Notes under the pieces: generated by a model
The model's database searches: none
What the model was told of the DNA's origin: nothing
The model's input: only the letters and a program-made list of their open reading frames with translations
Part shown: one piece after another, positions 23,272 to 35,165 of the stretch
Numbering within the stretch: position 1 is the first letter of the stretch
How the letters are laid out: each line of letters begins with the position of its first letter
Program-made: the position numbers and the translations under genes
Origin: Talpa occidentalis
Lineage: Eukaryota; Chordata; Mammalia; Eulipotyphla; Talpidae
Assembly: GCF_014898055.3 (NCBI RefSeq)
Contig: NW_023604295.1
Coordinates: 138,352,676 to 138,416,675 of the forward strand
Length of the DNA: 64,000 bases
Direction: 5' to 3'

Positions 23272-23412
23272 TCTGGAGCAGAGCTTCTAAAACTGCCATA
23301 TACATCAAATAATACTGGTGTAGCTAAGGTACATATTCTAATGTATAGGTTGGAAATGGGACCTGAAAGCTTCCTCTGTCTAACAAGCTTTCTGGTGGTG
23401 TGATTGCTGCAT
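23272..23412 (+). mobile_element. MER5A-like hAT relic
   Basis: Gagcttctaaaactg near the left end and ctaacaagctttctggtggt near the right resemble the MER5A family of non-autonomous hAT-Charlie elements. Confidence 0.45.
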
Positions 23413-23879
23413 TTTCAGTAACAAGGGTCTCAAGTGAGATCCAAAGCATTTCAATTCACTCATTTATTGTTCTAATAATGATATCTATTGGCCATCCACT
23501 TAGTGTATAAACCACTAGGTGTTCTGAGGATTATAAAAGTGAATAGGCACTCAACATCAATGAGTGATTCTCTATTGGAGGACATGTAAGCACACTATTC
23601 ACTCTAGGGAAAGCTATTTAAAAAGCTATACATGCACGAACGATTTGGAGATAGTAGATTAGAAACGGGAGAGAAAAAACCGTTCATGAAAGAGACTTGT
23701 CTTCAGAAATGAAGAAAAGTAACTAAATATGAAGAAAAGTAAGTAAATATAAATCAGAAGTAAAGTTACATTGGGCATAAATTATGGAAGACTTTAGTCA
23801 TAATAGTATTTTAAAAAGTAAGAGTAGCAATGAAATTGACTGTCATTGAACTTTCACAATATGACATGTAATTTCAAGT

Positions 23880-24080
23880 CATACAGCTACATAGCTGGAA
23901 ATATATACCAATTCATTTAATCCTCAAAACAACCTAGAACTTAACACTATCATTACATATTTTCCAGATAATGAAATTGAGGGAGAGTTTAAGCCATTGG
24001 CCCAAGTTTGCTCATTTAGTAAGTGACAGAGACAAGATATGAACCTATATGGTCTGCAGTGGCTGGTATTTCCAAAGCAA
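23880..24080 (+). mobile_element. MIR relic
   Basis: Catttaatcctcaaaacaac, ttttccagataatgaaattg, tttagtaagtgacagag and atatgaaccta follow MIR in order. Confidence 0.7.
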
Positions 24081-24229
24081 AGATTCAAGATTCCAAACCA
24101 CTGTGTTATATTGTTTCTAAGATTCTGTGACTTTGACCATTTCAAGTTGAATGTATGGCGGCAATTATGGGGAAAAAAGTAATTGGAAATGTTCACAGGG
24201 ATCGACTATAAGTGCCATTGTTGTTAATT

Positions 24230-24495
24230 TTTTTTTTTAAGATTTATTTATTTATACAAGAACAGGGGTACAGGCCAATGCGCAGGAGGGTGAGAGGATT
24301 CACCAGAGACAGAGTGGGGAACAGAACAGGCAGACTGATGAAATACACTGCTGAGGGGAGCAGCAGGCGAGCCAGGAGACGTCTGCTGCGCCATGTGGGT
24401 TTCTCCCTGTCTGGCCAGGATTTTGAACCCGCGCTTCAGAGGCTCCAGACAGCTTCACAGTGCAGCGCTCAACCGCCTGCACCACCAGGGAGGCC
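24230..24495 (-). mobile_element. tRNA-derived SINE, full length
   Basis: Antisense copy with 15-bp target duplication CCATTGTTGTTAATT at 24215-24229 and 24496-24510. Confidence 0.93.
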
Positions 24496-25406
24496 CCATT
24501 GTTGTTAATTCTTTAGAAGGCACCAAAAAATTGATGCAAGGGACTGACATGAATTCTGTTTTGCTGTCTATTAGGAATTTAGTTTTGCATTGCTATGTAG
24601 GATAAACTAATGGTTTACACATATCATCCTTTCTTGTTTGAATTTATCTAGTCCCATGAGCATCCAATCTCTGTGTAGGGAGCAGAAGGTAGATTCTTAG
24701 GTAGGGGGGAAGTTTCAAGGACGGAGGTGAATGTCAGGAAGTTTCTACATCATATCAGCAAAAGTTTGAGTCTTTTAAAAATCAAGATCACATGATTATT
24801 ATTTCCTGCCTTCCTGATTCAGTTTTTACCTTCCCCATCACCTTTTTCAGGCCAAAGGTTTATGTCAAAACTGGGCACTGTCATATTGGATGTACCTTCC
24901 ATCTACAAAAGTTGCCCAATTTTCCTTTACAAACCTATGATGTATAAATGTACCTGGATTGACTACAGTGCTGTTCAGCACCATCTACCGGATGAAGGTG
25001 AACAGCATTACGAGAGAAACCCACATACATCAGTCTCATATGGGGGGGTGGAGGGAGGGGGGAAATCTTACTGTTACCGTGGTGGGCTTCTCACCACCAT
25101 TGGGCTTCATCATTGACATTTTAATTTGCTGCCCCAAGTGTTGCTTTTCTGAGCAGATATGTAGAAAGTTTGATTTTAATCATAATTTAGTGCTATTTTA
25201 ATAAAGTTTATTTTCATAGAAAAATACAATAAAAATGAGATTTGGCAATATGATTTCTAACTGCCTTCAGTGACAGTCAATAATGTAGTCTTGGCCAATA
25301 TAACTTTAAGATGAAGTCTAAAGTAAATCAGAAACATTTGCAAAACTTGGTTAGCAAATTCTCTCATGAAATGTTGACAGTAAATAAGACCATTTCTTTA
25401 TACAGT

Positions 25407-25812
25407 GTATCAATCAAGGTTAACCAGAGAAAGAAAACAGGTAGGTGAGATTAGAAGATTTATGACAACTACAATTGTGGGGGCTGGTTAAATTAGTCTG
25501 CAGTCCTAGGCAGACCATCAAGAAGAGACAATAATAAGCCAAATGGACATGAGCTTTTGGGAGTCCCTGCACTTGAGGGAAGGTTAAACCCCCCTTTTAC
25601 TGGGTTCATCTGATGAAACTGATCATAAGTCTGGGTCATAAGACTAGGTCATAAGACTGACCCAGGATAATGTCCATTATGAGTAAATTAAAATCAACTG
25701 ATTAAAAACTTTAATCTCAACTGCAAAATCCTTCCACAATAGTACCTAGATTAGTGCTTGAATAAGTGTATTTTTAACTCAAATCAGCCAACTGGACACA
25801 TCAGAAATTCCT
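25407..25812 (+). mobile_element. MLT2-like ERVL LTR relic
   Basis: It begins GTATCAATCAAGGTTAACCAG (compare the MLT2 start TGTATTAGTCAGGGTTCTCC), continues with agagaaagaaaacaggtagg and ends near gccaactggacacatcag, like the MLT2 end. It contains a short internal triplication of cataagactrggt units. Confidence 0.6.
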
Positions 25813-26421
25813 CATGTATGATTTCATTTCATTAAAAACAGTACCCTGAAAAGGTAAATAATTTGAATATTTAGATAAGTCCAGTGGTAATTAATGAGAA
25901 GATAGTATTCAATATAAAATGAATTCTAATGCATACTTAACAAAAGCCAGTTCACCTCAGTTTCAGCAGTTCACCTCAGTTTCAGTAACTTGGAATGATA
26001 ACTGTGAAGACTGCTTCAGGTAAGGATGTTTTTTGAGGCTGAGCTACATCAAACAGGTGTTGGTCTCTTTCTCCATCTCTTCCTTTGTTTCCTATCTATG
26101 TTGTATTCACCTGTAAGAAGAGGCTCTTTTTTTATACATGATAGAGAAGATGGCACTAACATTTCATAATCGCTTTTTTCCCAGCATAGCAGTCCCTCTG
26201 CAAAAGGGTTTCTCACTCCGGCTATCTGCATTTGAGATAGTCTAAGGAGAACTTGATTGGCCCATTTGAGGTCACATGACCACCTTTGGCCAGCTCCCTT
26301 TTGTCCAGAGCACAGAACACCATCGCTTGCTTGCTTGGCCCACATGCCAGCCCTCGGTCACTGCTCGAGGACAGAGGGAATGGTAGCACATAAAGTCTTA
26401 TTTTGATTAGGCCCATCAGGA

Positions 26422-27020
26422 TGTAACAGGGTGGTCCCCAGGAAAGGGGGAGATTCCAGGTTCCTGCCCGACCCAGGGGAGGGTGGAGCTGAGCAGGAAG
26501 AGAAGAGGCTACAGAGGAGACTGAGGAAGGAAGGAAGCAGGATGGAGCCAGAAGGAGACCTGGAGGAGGCACATGGAGCCTAGAGACACGTGAAGAAACT
26601 GCGCTTGTCTTTTGGTCGTGGACTGGGTGACACAGATGTGGGTGAGACCCGTGGGGAGGTGACCATGGCAGCTTTTATCTTGATTTTGATTTTGCTCTTT
26701 TCCTTCCGGGCTTGTCTGGTTGTTTCTGACTCTTTTCTGTGGGTCCCCACTGGAAGATGCTTTAGACTTGGGGCAGGCTTTGGGGCCTTGCTCTGGGCCG
26801 ATCCCATATGGATGGACTTTTACCCACGAGGGGACGGGTGACTTTGGGTGCTTCATTTAGAAACTAGACTCTTTGCCTTTCCTGTATTGTTTCCTAGTTT
26901 TATTAAAGTTCCTTCCCATTAAAGTCTCATATGTTTTGTGTTGATGCGGCGGATGGCAGAACCCATTTAGAATAGGCAGGTTTGTGGGGTTTGGGCTGCC
27001 CCTCTCCCTGCCCTATAACA
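26422..27020 (+). mobile_element. Solo LTR, family 1 copy a
   Basis: It starts TGTAACAGGGTGG and ends CCCTATAACA, and is flanked by AGGA at 26418-26421 and 27021-27024. ATTAAA polyadenylation-type signals lie at 26902 and 26918. About 590 bp align with 31616-32197. Because the duplication AGGA is on both sides, this is a complete solo insertion and not one end of a provirus shared with the second copy. The open frames inside it (for example 26590-26841) look incidental. I cannot assign a named ERV family. Confidence 0.7.
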
Positions 27021-27659
27021 AGGACAAACTAGATTAATACAGAGAATTCTCCTTTGGAAAAAAAAAGGAAGTGTTGGGAAAATCTACACCATGACTCTTT
27101 GATAAATATTTAAAAACTAGAGCTGCCAAAGTTCAGGCAGTGGTTATGGATAATATTAGTCTAATTAAGTTGTCCTTAAAAATATAATATCTTTCAAATT
27201 TAGTGTCTTTGTTCTTACACTTATGGAATGATAATTTGAAAAGATCTTTTTAAAAAGTGTTTGACTACTAAGAAAAATTGGCAAATGTGACTACAATCTG
27301 TAATCTTGTCCAAAAATGTTAGTTTACATAGAACATTGTAAGTTATCACATGTAAACCTAATAAGCACAACCAATAGCATTTTTCAGTCACATAAAATGT
27401 TTAAGAAATCAGAGAGCCCCTCTAGATAATAAAAGTGTGAAAGGCAGTCGTTAGAATGATTTGTGTGAGAACTGTGGATTCTTCCTGTAAAATAAACTGC
27501 TTACAATATACCACTCTGTCTGTCCCAAAGAATATGGAGAAAGTTAAGAAACTTCACTTTCAACCTATTTTGAAATGTCATCCAATTACTGCAAGCAAAT
27601 ACCAATAAAATAAAATAAAAATAAAAATACCAAAAAGCCATTTTCTTTTTTTCTTAAAA

Positions 27660-27936
27660 AAAATTTTTTTTAAAGATTTATTTATTTATTTATGCAAGCA
27701 CTGGGTACAGTCAGAAGCGCAAGAGGGTGAGAGAATTCACCAGAGCCAGAGCGGGGAGCAGAGCAGGCAGACTGACGAGGTACACTGCTGAGGGGAGCAG
27801 TGGGCCGCAGGAGAGGTCTGCACCTGCACGCCTTGTGGGACCCTCACCTGGCAGCCAGGAATCGAACCCCTACTGCAGAGGCTGCGGGCAGCTTTGCAAC
27901 CCAGTGCTCAACCGCTGCGCCACCGGGGATGCCCCC
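27660..27936 (-). mobile_element. tRNA-derived SINE (type B)
   Basis: Antisense copy with type B traits (actgggtacagtcagaagcgc, GCGCCACCGGGG head). The flanks caaaaagccatttt (27631) and caaaagccatttt (27937) form an imperfect target duplication. Confidence 0.92.
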
Positions 27937-28544
27937 CAAAAGCCATTTTAAATGTTGTCCACTTTACTTTCCTTATGATATCAATAAAATGACTTGATAA
28001 TCCCGGAAACAAAATTTTGAAGATTGTCGTGAATTAAATAAAGCACATCTGTAATAGAATGAAGTATTTCAGAAGATCAGAAACACAATAGTGAAAATGC
28101 AATTTAAATGTTATCTGCATTTGATATAGAAGAGACAGATACTCCTAATCTATTCCAGCTCCAAAATCCCTGCTGTGAATTGTAAAATAAGGAGCTTCAT
28201 TTTGCACTTGTGGTGCTGGAGCCAGGCTTCAAAGCCCCACATAAGCCACAGCACTTCAGTCACACCTCATATAATATATTTTTTAATGAAGATAAGCACT
28301 TTCAAGTGTCTTTATTCATTTGCCTGTTGGGAGATACCTTCTATTATGCTTTTACTGCAACATTTGAGTTATGGCTGTTTTTTGTGCTGCTAGATGTAAA
28401 AAATATTTAAATCTGTTTTGTGTCATTTTACCTTAGGCTATGGGGGCGGGGGCTGGGGGGAGGGAATAGTTACATTTACATCCAAGAACTCCAGGCTTAT
28501 AAAGAAAGAACTATGTGAAAGTTTAGATATACTATAAATAATAA

Positions 28545-28740
28545 TCATGTGTTTTCCTGTAATGCCTACTATGTACCAAGTCCTTTACATAAACATAATG
28601 TAATACAGTCCCCTGGAGAGACCTGAAATTAGTATATTTCATTATACTGTTAATTTCTCCCTGAGGGGCCAGAGTTAGAGGAACTAGTAACAGGATAAGG
28701 TTGACATCCTGAAATGACAGGTCTGTGCTGAGATCCAAGA
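28545..28740 (+). mobile_element. MIR relic, partial
   Basis: Cctactatgtaccaagtcct ttacataaac resembles the MIR core. The remainder is too decayed to follow with certainty. Confidence 0.45.
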
Positions 28741-29120
28741 GCAGTGTTGTTAACAGAGATAGGAGACAGGATCTAAATACAATGGGGAAGGCTTAGTAGC
28801 AAAATCAAGAGCTTGCTCTGAGACTAGCAGAGTTCCACCAGTCCTTGATTCTATGAACTACAAGGGGAACATCTAGGCCAGAGCAGACTGTACCATCCCC
28901 AGAAGCGAGAACAGTATCTCAGAGCAGGAGAGGGTTGCTGCCAACCATCTAATCTACCACAATCAGCAATTTTTTAACGGTATCACTGGACCCCACCTTT
29001 TGAGCCTCTACTGTGCTAACAAATTTATCATCCTAAAATGGCATGTCTGGTTATGTTATTTCCTAGCTTAAAATCCTTCGTGTAAACATCAAAACAAAAG
29101 CATTTTAAATGTTATAAAAA

Positions 29121-29788
29121 GGGGCCTCCCTGGTGATACTGAAGGCTGGCCTCAGTTTCCCTCAGCCAATAAAATGTTACAGAGTTTGAGGAGGAGGAAA
29201 GTAGTTTAGTTTGTTGACAAACTGAGGATAGCAGCAAAATCCTGTCTGAAAGACCACCTCCTGCTTTTGGGCAGAGGCCAAGGGTGTTTATACAAAGGAG
29301 TAAAACAAAAGGGAGTTGGGGGAGGGCTGGCATGTCCTTTCCATGCAGACATAGGGAGATTTTGGGTGGGGGCCAGCTTGCTTACACCTGATGTTTAACT
29401 TACTTAGATGTTTAACTTCCCTATTAGCCTCTGAGGGATGTCCGTCCTTTTCCTTAGAATGCAAGAAGACAAACTTGTTAAATGCAACAGATAGGAACTT
29501 TCATCTGATGGGGCAGGAAGAGAGACTTGTCCTGTTTCACTGCACACTGGTGGCATAGGGGCTAAGTCTCAGTGTGACCTCTGCAGCCTGAGTTCGATCC
29601 CCAGGCAGGGAGGTGTCCCACATGGCACAGAAGACCTCTCTTGTCTCATCCGCTGCTCCCCTCACCAGTGTATTTTAGTAAATCTGCCTGTTTTGCTCCT
29701 GCTCCCCAGTCTCTGTAATGAGTCCTTTCACTCCCTCACCTCTGGCCTACAGCCCAGTTCTATGCATAAATAAATAAATCTTTAAAAA
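29121..29788 (+). mobile_element. tRNA-derived SINE split by a solo LTR
   Basis: The SINE head starts at 29121 (GGGGCCTCCCTGG), is interrupted after 29133, and resumes at 29551 with TGGCATAGGGGC, continuing to the AATAAATC tail. The outer target duplication AATGTTATAAAA is at about 29108-29119 and 29789-29800, proving that both halves are one insertion. The SINE itself sits inside an L2. Confidence 0.9.
29134..29546 (-). mobile_element. Solo LTR of an endogenous retrovirus, inside a SINE
   Basis: The insert starts TGATACTGAAGG and ends CACTGCACA, the TG...CA ends of an LTR, and is flanked by CTGG at 29130-29133 and 29547-29550. A 4-bp duplication is typical of class I (gamma-like) elements. 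A TATA-like TTGTATAAACACC on the minus strand (about 29283-29296) suggests minus orientation. No internal retroviral region is present, so the state is that of a solo LTR. Confidence 0.75.
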
Positions 29789-30287
29789 TAATGTTATAAA
29801 AGGAAATTTCATGTCCTGTGCATGGCCCTGCACCCTCACCTCACAAGGCGGTGGCTCCCCATCTGATCCTTATGTTTAATTTGCACATAATCATTTTGAT
29901 TCATGACATTTGCCATGTTTTCTCTCTTGGACCTTTGTATATACTGTGCCTTTGGTTTGAAACAATTCTTTCCCCAATAATATCTACGCCTCCCCCACTT
30001 TTGCTTATAAAGATGTCAGTATTTCCCAGCTTGGATTCAGTGGCTATGCAGGACCTTGGATTCAGTGACTTAGACAGATACTCCATTAAGTGTTTCAACC
30101 CTACATCACCCAAGCCTCACAGAGCTCATTGGGTCTCGCTATTTCCTTTGCAATTGTCTGTGTGTCTGTTAAATTCTAGGCTCTGGGACAGCTGGAGCCG
30201 GGCTTATTCTTTTAATTAGTTTTTCTCAATATCTAGCCCAGTGCTTAACAAATAGGAAATGCTCAGTATTTGAATTAAACTTCATAC

Positions 30288-30310
30288 AACACACACACAC
30301 ACACACACAC
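30288..30310. repeat. (CA)n microsatellite
   Basis: Uninterrupted CA repeat about 50 bp upstream of the family 2 LTR, right after the L2 3' end. Confidence 0.95.
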
Positions 30311-30361
30311 TTACTCCAGTTATGATAGACATAAAACCTACTTTTGATCTCCCAATCCCTC

Positions 30362-30820
30362 TGTTAGGGGGAAATGATGTCCTGAGCTAATCCCATACAG
30401 GCTTTGTGGACGCCACCCCCACTCCAGACTAAAGCCATCAAGACATTGGGAAAGACAAATCCCATCACCGCCAAAGGGAGGGTGGCTGGGACCTGAGGGT
30501 GGAGTTGGGCAGCCAGGTTGGATATAAAAACCAAACACGTGGGCCTTGGGCTGGCTCGCTGTCGCTCCCCTCCTGGCTTCACGGCTCCTGGCTTGCAGCC
30601 GGCTCTGAGTGCCATTTGGCACTCCAGATCGGCAGATCGGGTAGGATGCATTTAAAACTTTGTCTCCCACTTTTCTCCCTGAGCTGTACATTTCCCCATT
30701 TCCCCTTCCCTTGTGAATAAACCTTTTATGAACCTTTCTCGTGTGCCTGCAGTAGAGCATTGATAAGTCCTTTTAAGCGCGCGGGTGAGGACCCACAGTC
30801 AGGCACCCCGTTTTGTATCA
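30362..30820 (+). mobile_element. Probable ERV LTR, family 2
   Basis: It starts TGTTAGGGGGAAATG and ends TTTTGTATCA. In order there is a TATA-like GATATAAAAA at 30521-30530, a GC-rich transcript-start region, AATAAA at 30716-30721 and a U5-like TCTCGTGTGCCTGCAG after it. This is the arrangement of a gamma-type LTR. The 4 bp on each side do not match, so the exact ends are uncertain. No internal region adjoins it. Confidence 0.6.
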
Positions 30821-31615
30821 GGGTTGCTCTACAACACCTTCTCTTCCAGCTTGTGTTTAGAACACTGTGACACAGAAATCTTAAATTACTTACCTTTGTT
30901 TATATATTCTATTGGTGCTTCAGTGTATAAATCTCAGTTCATAAATTTAGATGTGCAAAAAAATCAGTTTTATTTTCCAAAATTTAATTTAATATCAAAT
31001 TAAATCTAAACTTCCCCCAGAATGACAGGGGCATTTGACCCTGAGGGCCTCAAGGTACTTCCCACAAGGATGTTGCAAAGTTACTAAAGCCTAAATGTGC
31101 TGTTTTCAAATCATGCTCTCAGAAGCTCACCCCATTGTCCATGAGTCCTTCAGACCCATCAGCTCTGCAGCTTCCATGTCATGCTTGGCTGTGCTTCCTT
31201 TGGTGGCGAGGAACGCCCTGGAGCTTAAGTCCTTCTCCTTCAGCGCCACCCTGTCATCCTTCTGCAGTCTGGCCACCCCCTCATAATACTGCCCTCAAGA
31301 AATGTCAGATCCCAACTAAGGTTTCCTCCACCCTCTCCCAATTTCACATGACAGGAATCTCTTTTAAATATTGGAAAAATCCTTCATTCTTTTTTATTTG
31401 TTCGTTTCTTACAGAATTCTTTTCTCTCTTCTCAAGACACTGAAACTTTGAGCCACAACAGCCAAGAAGGGAGTTGAATTGCAGACAATGTTTAATTTCC
31501 TCCTTTTATTAGTTGGAACTCTTTTGATAACAAACAGAGACCTGACTCATACAGAATTAATTACACATAGAAAAAGGAATGGAGTCTCACCACTGAGAAA
31601 GCCAAGGTGGACGTC

Positions 31616-32197
31616 TATAACAGGGTCGTCCCCGGGAAAAGAGGAGGTTCCAGGTTCCCTGCCCCACCCAAGAGAGGGTGGAGCTGAGCAGAGAGGGGAA
31701 GAGGCTGGAGAGGAGACTGAGGAAGAAAGGAAGCAAAATAGCGAGCCAGAGGGAGATCTGGAGGAGGCTGATGGAGCAGGGAGACACGTGAAGAAGCTGC
31801 ACTTGCTCCTTGGTCCTGGACAGGTTGAAACAGCCGTGGGTGAGAGGCCCATGGGAGGTTAACAATCGCAGCTTTTATCTTGATTTTTTCCTGCTGGGCC
31901 CCTCTGCCTCTTTCTTGTAGGTCCCCACCAGAAGGTGCTATAAACTTGTGACAGGCTTTTGGGCCTCAGTGGTCCTGCTTTGGGCCAACTCTGGCTGCAC
32001 ATTAGCTATGAGGGATGCTTGATTTGGAAACTTTATTCTTCGTCTTTTCTGTGTTGCACACTAATTGTAGTAAAGTTCCTTTCCATTAGAGGCCTTATGC
32101 ACTAGAGTATGTTTTGTCTTGAGGAGGCGGATGGCAGAACCTATTTAGAGTGGGTGGGTTTGGGGGTTCTAGGGTACCCTCTCCCTGCCCTATAACG
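31616..32197 (+). mobile_element. Solo LTR, family 1 copy b
   Basis: Homologous end to end with 26422-27020: TAACAGGGTCGTCCCC at the start, a purine-rich GAGGAGACTGAGGAAG block, GCAGCTTTTATCTTGATTTT, and CCTCTCCCTGCCCTATAAC at the end. The terminal TG and CA have mutated to TA and CG. No target duplication is visible, fitting an older or more decayed copy. The frames at 31479-31862 (+) and 31547-31865 (-) are incidental. Confidence 0.65.
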
Positions 32198-32273
32198 CTA
32201 CTGACTTCCAGTGAGCAAGATTCCCTGGTTCAAATTATGACATCAGGAAGCGGTTTCCATCTCTCCTATTTTT

Positions 32274-32542
32274 TTTTTAAATATTTATTTATTTATACAG
32301 GCACTGGGTACAGTCAGAAGCGCAAGAGGGTGAGAGAATTCACCAGAGCCAGAGCGGGGAGCAGAGCAGGCAGAAGGGCCGAAGTACACTGCTGAGGGGA
32401 GCAGCGGGCGGCAGGAGAGGTCTGCGCGCCATGTGGGACCCTCCTCCGGTGGCCGGGGAGCAGCCGGGGATCGAACCAGCGCTGCAGAGGCCGCGGGGAG
32501 CTTCGCAACCCAGCGCTCAACCGCTGCGCCACCGGGGAGGCC
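32274..32542 (-). mobile_element. tRNA-derived SINE (type B), young
   Basis: Antisense copy with little visible decay and a 17-bp target duplication CCATCTCTCCTATTTTT at 32257-32273 and 32543-32559. Confidence 0.94.
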
Positions 32543-32749
32543 CCATCTCTCCTATTTTTGACACTGCTTTCTCAACTGAATGTCTTCTCTGACCCATTCT
32601 GTTTTCATTATCCCTGGTTGGCAACACCAGCTTAGTTTCCAATCCACTAGTGAGAAGAATAGGAGCCCTTTTCCAGAAGAATAAACTTAATTTTATCCAC
32701 TTGACTCGACCACATTTTCACTCCTGGTGAAGGGATTGTGAGCAATTTA

Positions 32750-33051
32750 TTTTTATTTTTTTATTTTATTTTTTTTTTTTTTAAAGATTTATTTATTTAT
32801 TTATACAAGCACTGGGTACAGTCAGAAGCGCGGGAGGGTGAGAGAATTCACCAGAGCCAGAGCGGGGAGCAGAGCAGGCAGAAGGACCGAAGCACACTGC
32901 TGAGGGGAGCAGCAGGCGGCAGGAGAGGTCTGCGCGCCATGTGGGACCCTCCTCCGGTGGCCGGGGAGCAGCCGGGGATCGAACCGGCGCCGCAGAGGCA
33001 GCGGGCAGCTTCGCAACCCAGCGCTCAACCGCTGCGCCACCGGGGAGGCCC
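32750..33051 (-). mobile_element. tRNA-derived SINE (type B), young
   Basis: Antisense copy with T-rich left end, TTTAAAGATTTATTTATT tail (a TCTTT-type tail when read on its own strand) and target duplication GATTGTGAGCAATTTA at 32734-32749 and 33052-33067. Only about 190 bp separate it from the previous copy. Confidence 0.94.
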
Positions 33052-33067
33052 GATTGTGAGCAATTTA

Positions 33068-33530
33068 AACCCAAGGTCCACACTTACTTGATATAGGGAT
33101 GGGGCTTCATCAAAACCATATGAATTGAGAGTAGGAAGAATAATTTCCTGAAGAAAATTGAACGTGATTACTGAAAATTGGGGGGAATTAATTTGGGCAG
33201 CATAAAAAAAAGTACTTTTCTCATAGAAAACACCAAAAATAGCTACCCACAATTCCTCCCCACCCTGTGGACACACGATATTGATCTTACCAAGAGGCAG
33301 AGTCCACTTCCCTTCCCTTTGAATCACACTGTCTTTGTCCAATAAAATGGCACTTGCTTTGCCCCAGAAATGCATCAGTGGTGATACCCTGCCAGTTTTG
33401 GGGCCAAACTCTAATAACCCGAGGAGCTTTGACTTTTGCTTTCTTAGATTTTTGAACCTCCAAATGAAAAAGCACAGGATGTCCTGATAAAGAGAGGGTC
33501 ACATGGGGAGAGAATGAGATGCCTCCTTTG
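33068..33530 (+). mobile_element. Possible MLT1-like LTR 5' portion
   Basis: The stretch ccctgtggacacacgatat, accaagaggcagagtccac, cttcccttccctttgaat resembles the early part of MLT1 LTRs. The match is weak and edges are unclear. Confidence 0.35.
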
Positions 33531-33565
33531 ACAGCAGCACAAAGGCCCCAGATATATGAAAGAGA

Positions 33566-33834
33566 CTTTTTTTTTTTAGATTTATTTATTTATGCATATA
33601 AGAACTGGGGTACAGGCCAGAGGTGTGGGGGGTGAGAGGATTCACCAGAAAGATGGGGAGCAGAACAGGCAGATTGACTGAAATACACTGCTGAGGAGAG
33701 AAGTGGGCGAGACAGGAGAGGTCTGCCGTGCCGTGTGGGTCAGCTCCTGGGGAAGGTGATCGGACTAGTGCTGCAGTGGCTGTGGCTTGCTTCACAGTGC
33801 TGTGCTTAACCCCTTGCGCCACCAGGGAGGCCCC
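33566..33834 (-). mobile_element. tRNA-derived SINE (type A)
   Basis: Antisense, full length, flanked by ATGAAAGAGA at 33556-33565 and 33835-33844. Confidence 0.92.
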
Positions 33835-34454
33835 ATGAAAGAGAACGTTTTTGACCACCCAGCTCAGTAGTTATCAACTTGAATGCATAGTCATAAAATC
33901 AGTGACCCCAAGCCAACACTATTTGGAGATAATAACCATCCAGTCAATCAGTCATGAGAAATCATCAATCATAGTTGTTTTAAGTGACTACATTTTGGGT
34001 TGGTTGTTTAGTTACTGAAATGTCTTCTTTACGCTTTAGCTGGAAAATTCCAATGAGTCAAGGAAGCAGAACATTTGTCACCTCCGCAAAGGAGAAGATG
34101 GAAGGGACTAGGGCTATAGATGAACCTGCCTTACTGGAATCACCTGACCTCTGACCCCTAATGAGTGTCAGTTTCCTATTCATTCACAGCCACCCACAGG
34201 AGAGGTGCTGACTCTGCACACAGTAATGTGTGAATTAGATTGGACAAAAGGTACATGAACAATTTAGGTTCTGACAAAGGAATAAATTGGAAAGCTAATA
34301 GGAAAAAGAAATCATTCAAGGAAAGAATACTTGACTATAGTATGACAAACACAGTAAACCTGATTTGATTATCAGTGTAGACTGTAGCAAATGGCTGAAA
34401 TCCCACGCTGGTTCATCTTATAGCTAAAAGTAAGGTCAGAAGGCAGTCATGTGG

Positions 34455-34600
34455 GGGCCTCCCCGGTGCCACAGCGGTTGAGCGCTGGGCTGCGAAGCTG
34501 CCCCAGCCTCTGCAGCGCCGGTTCGATCACTTCTGACTGATCACCTCTGACTGTATGCAGTGCTTGCATAAATAAATAAATAAATCTTTAAAAGAAAAAA
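34455..34600 (+). mobile_element. tRNA-derived SINE with internal deletion
   Basis: Type B head through the B box (GCCGGTTCGATCAC) joins directly to the 3' part (cttctgactg...tgcataaataaat), missing most of the body. Flanked by AGGCAGTCATGTGG (34441) and AGGCAGTCACGTGG (34601). Confidence 0.9.
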
Positions 34601-35165
34601 AGGCAGTCACGTGGCTACAGAGCTCTCATCATTATTAGTTTTCTGTTGTTTCATTGATCCTTATGTTATGTTAACCAGAACTAAAATGTTTCATTTGTCA
34701 GTTGGCTGCATTGAGTAAAGAATATCAATTTATTAAATAACTCATATATATGAGCCACAGTTATTTTACTGCCAATAGAATACTTTATGAGTAAGATTAT
34801 TTAAAGTGCCTAAAACATGACTTTAAAAATAGAACATGTGAATCCTTGCACTATATATTTAAGGGATTTTTTTAAGATCAATTTTGAAAAGTTCCTGATG
34901 GTGAGAATAAAACCTCCATATTCTGCTCCATAAATAGACACAATCTCTGAAAGCCACATACTACAAGCACCCACATCTGAGTTAAGTTTTAAGAACAGAG
35001 GTCTAGAGTGGCTAGGGATTGAGAACTGGGATGGGCATGGCATGGGTATGGAGGTGAGGTTGGAATGGCAGGCATAATTAGAAAGGTTATTATAATTATT
35101 ATTTAGGAAGTTTATTATAAGGGCAAAGTTGTAAGGGAAGAGAGAAATAAAGTGTATAGAGTCTA

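Larger units (their letters stand above)
28985..30285 (+). mobile_element. L2 relic interrupted by a SINE that holds an LTR
   Basis: L2-like sequence at 28985-29120 (tgttatttcctagcttaaaatcc) resumes at 29789-30285 (cccctgcaccctcacctc-like, ggacctttgtatatactgtg, gttaaattctaggctctggg, agcccagtgcttaac, atgctcagtatttgaat). The SINE at 29121-29788 and the LTR at 29134-29546 lie inside it. Confidence 0.6.

Noticed and set aside
26222..26856. Frames at 26222-26856 and their similarity to frames at 31479-31865
   Set aside because: The similarity comes from two LTR copies of one family. The frames overlap each other on both strands and are not conserved between copies.
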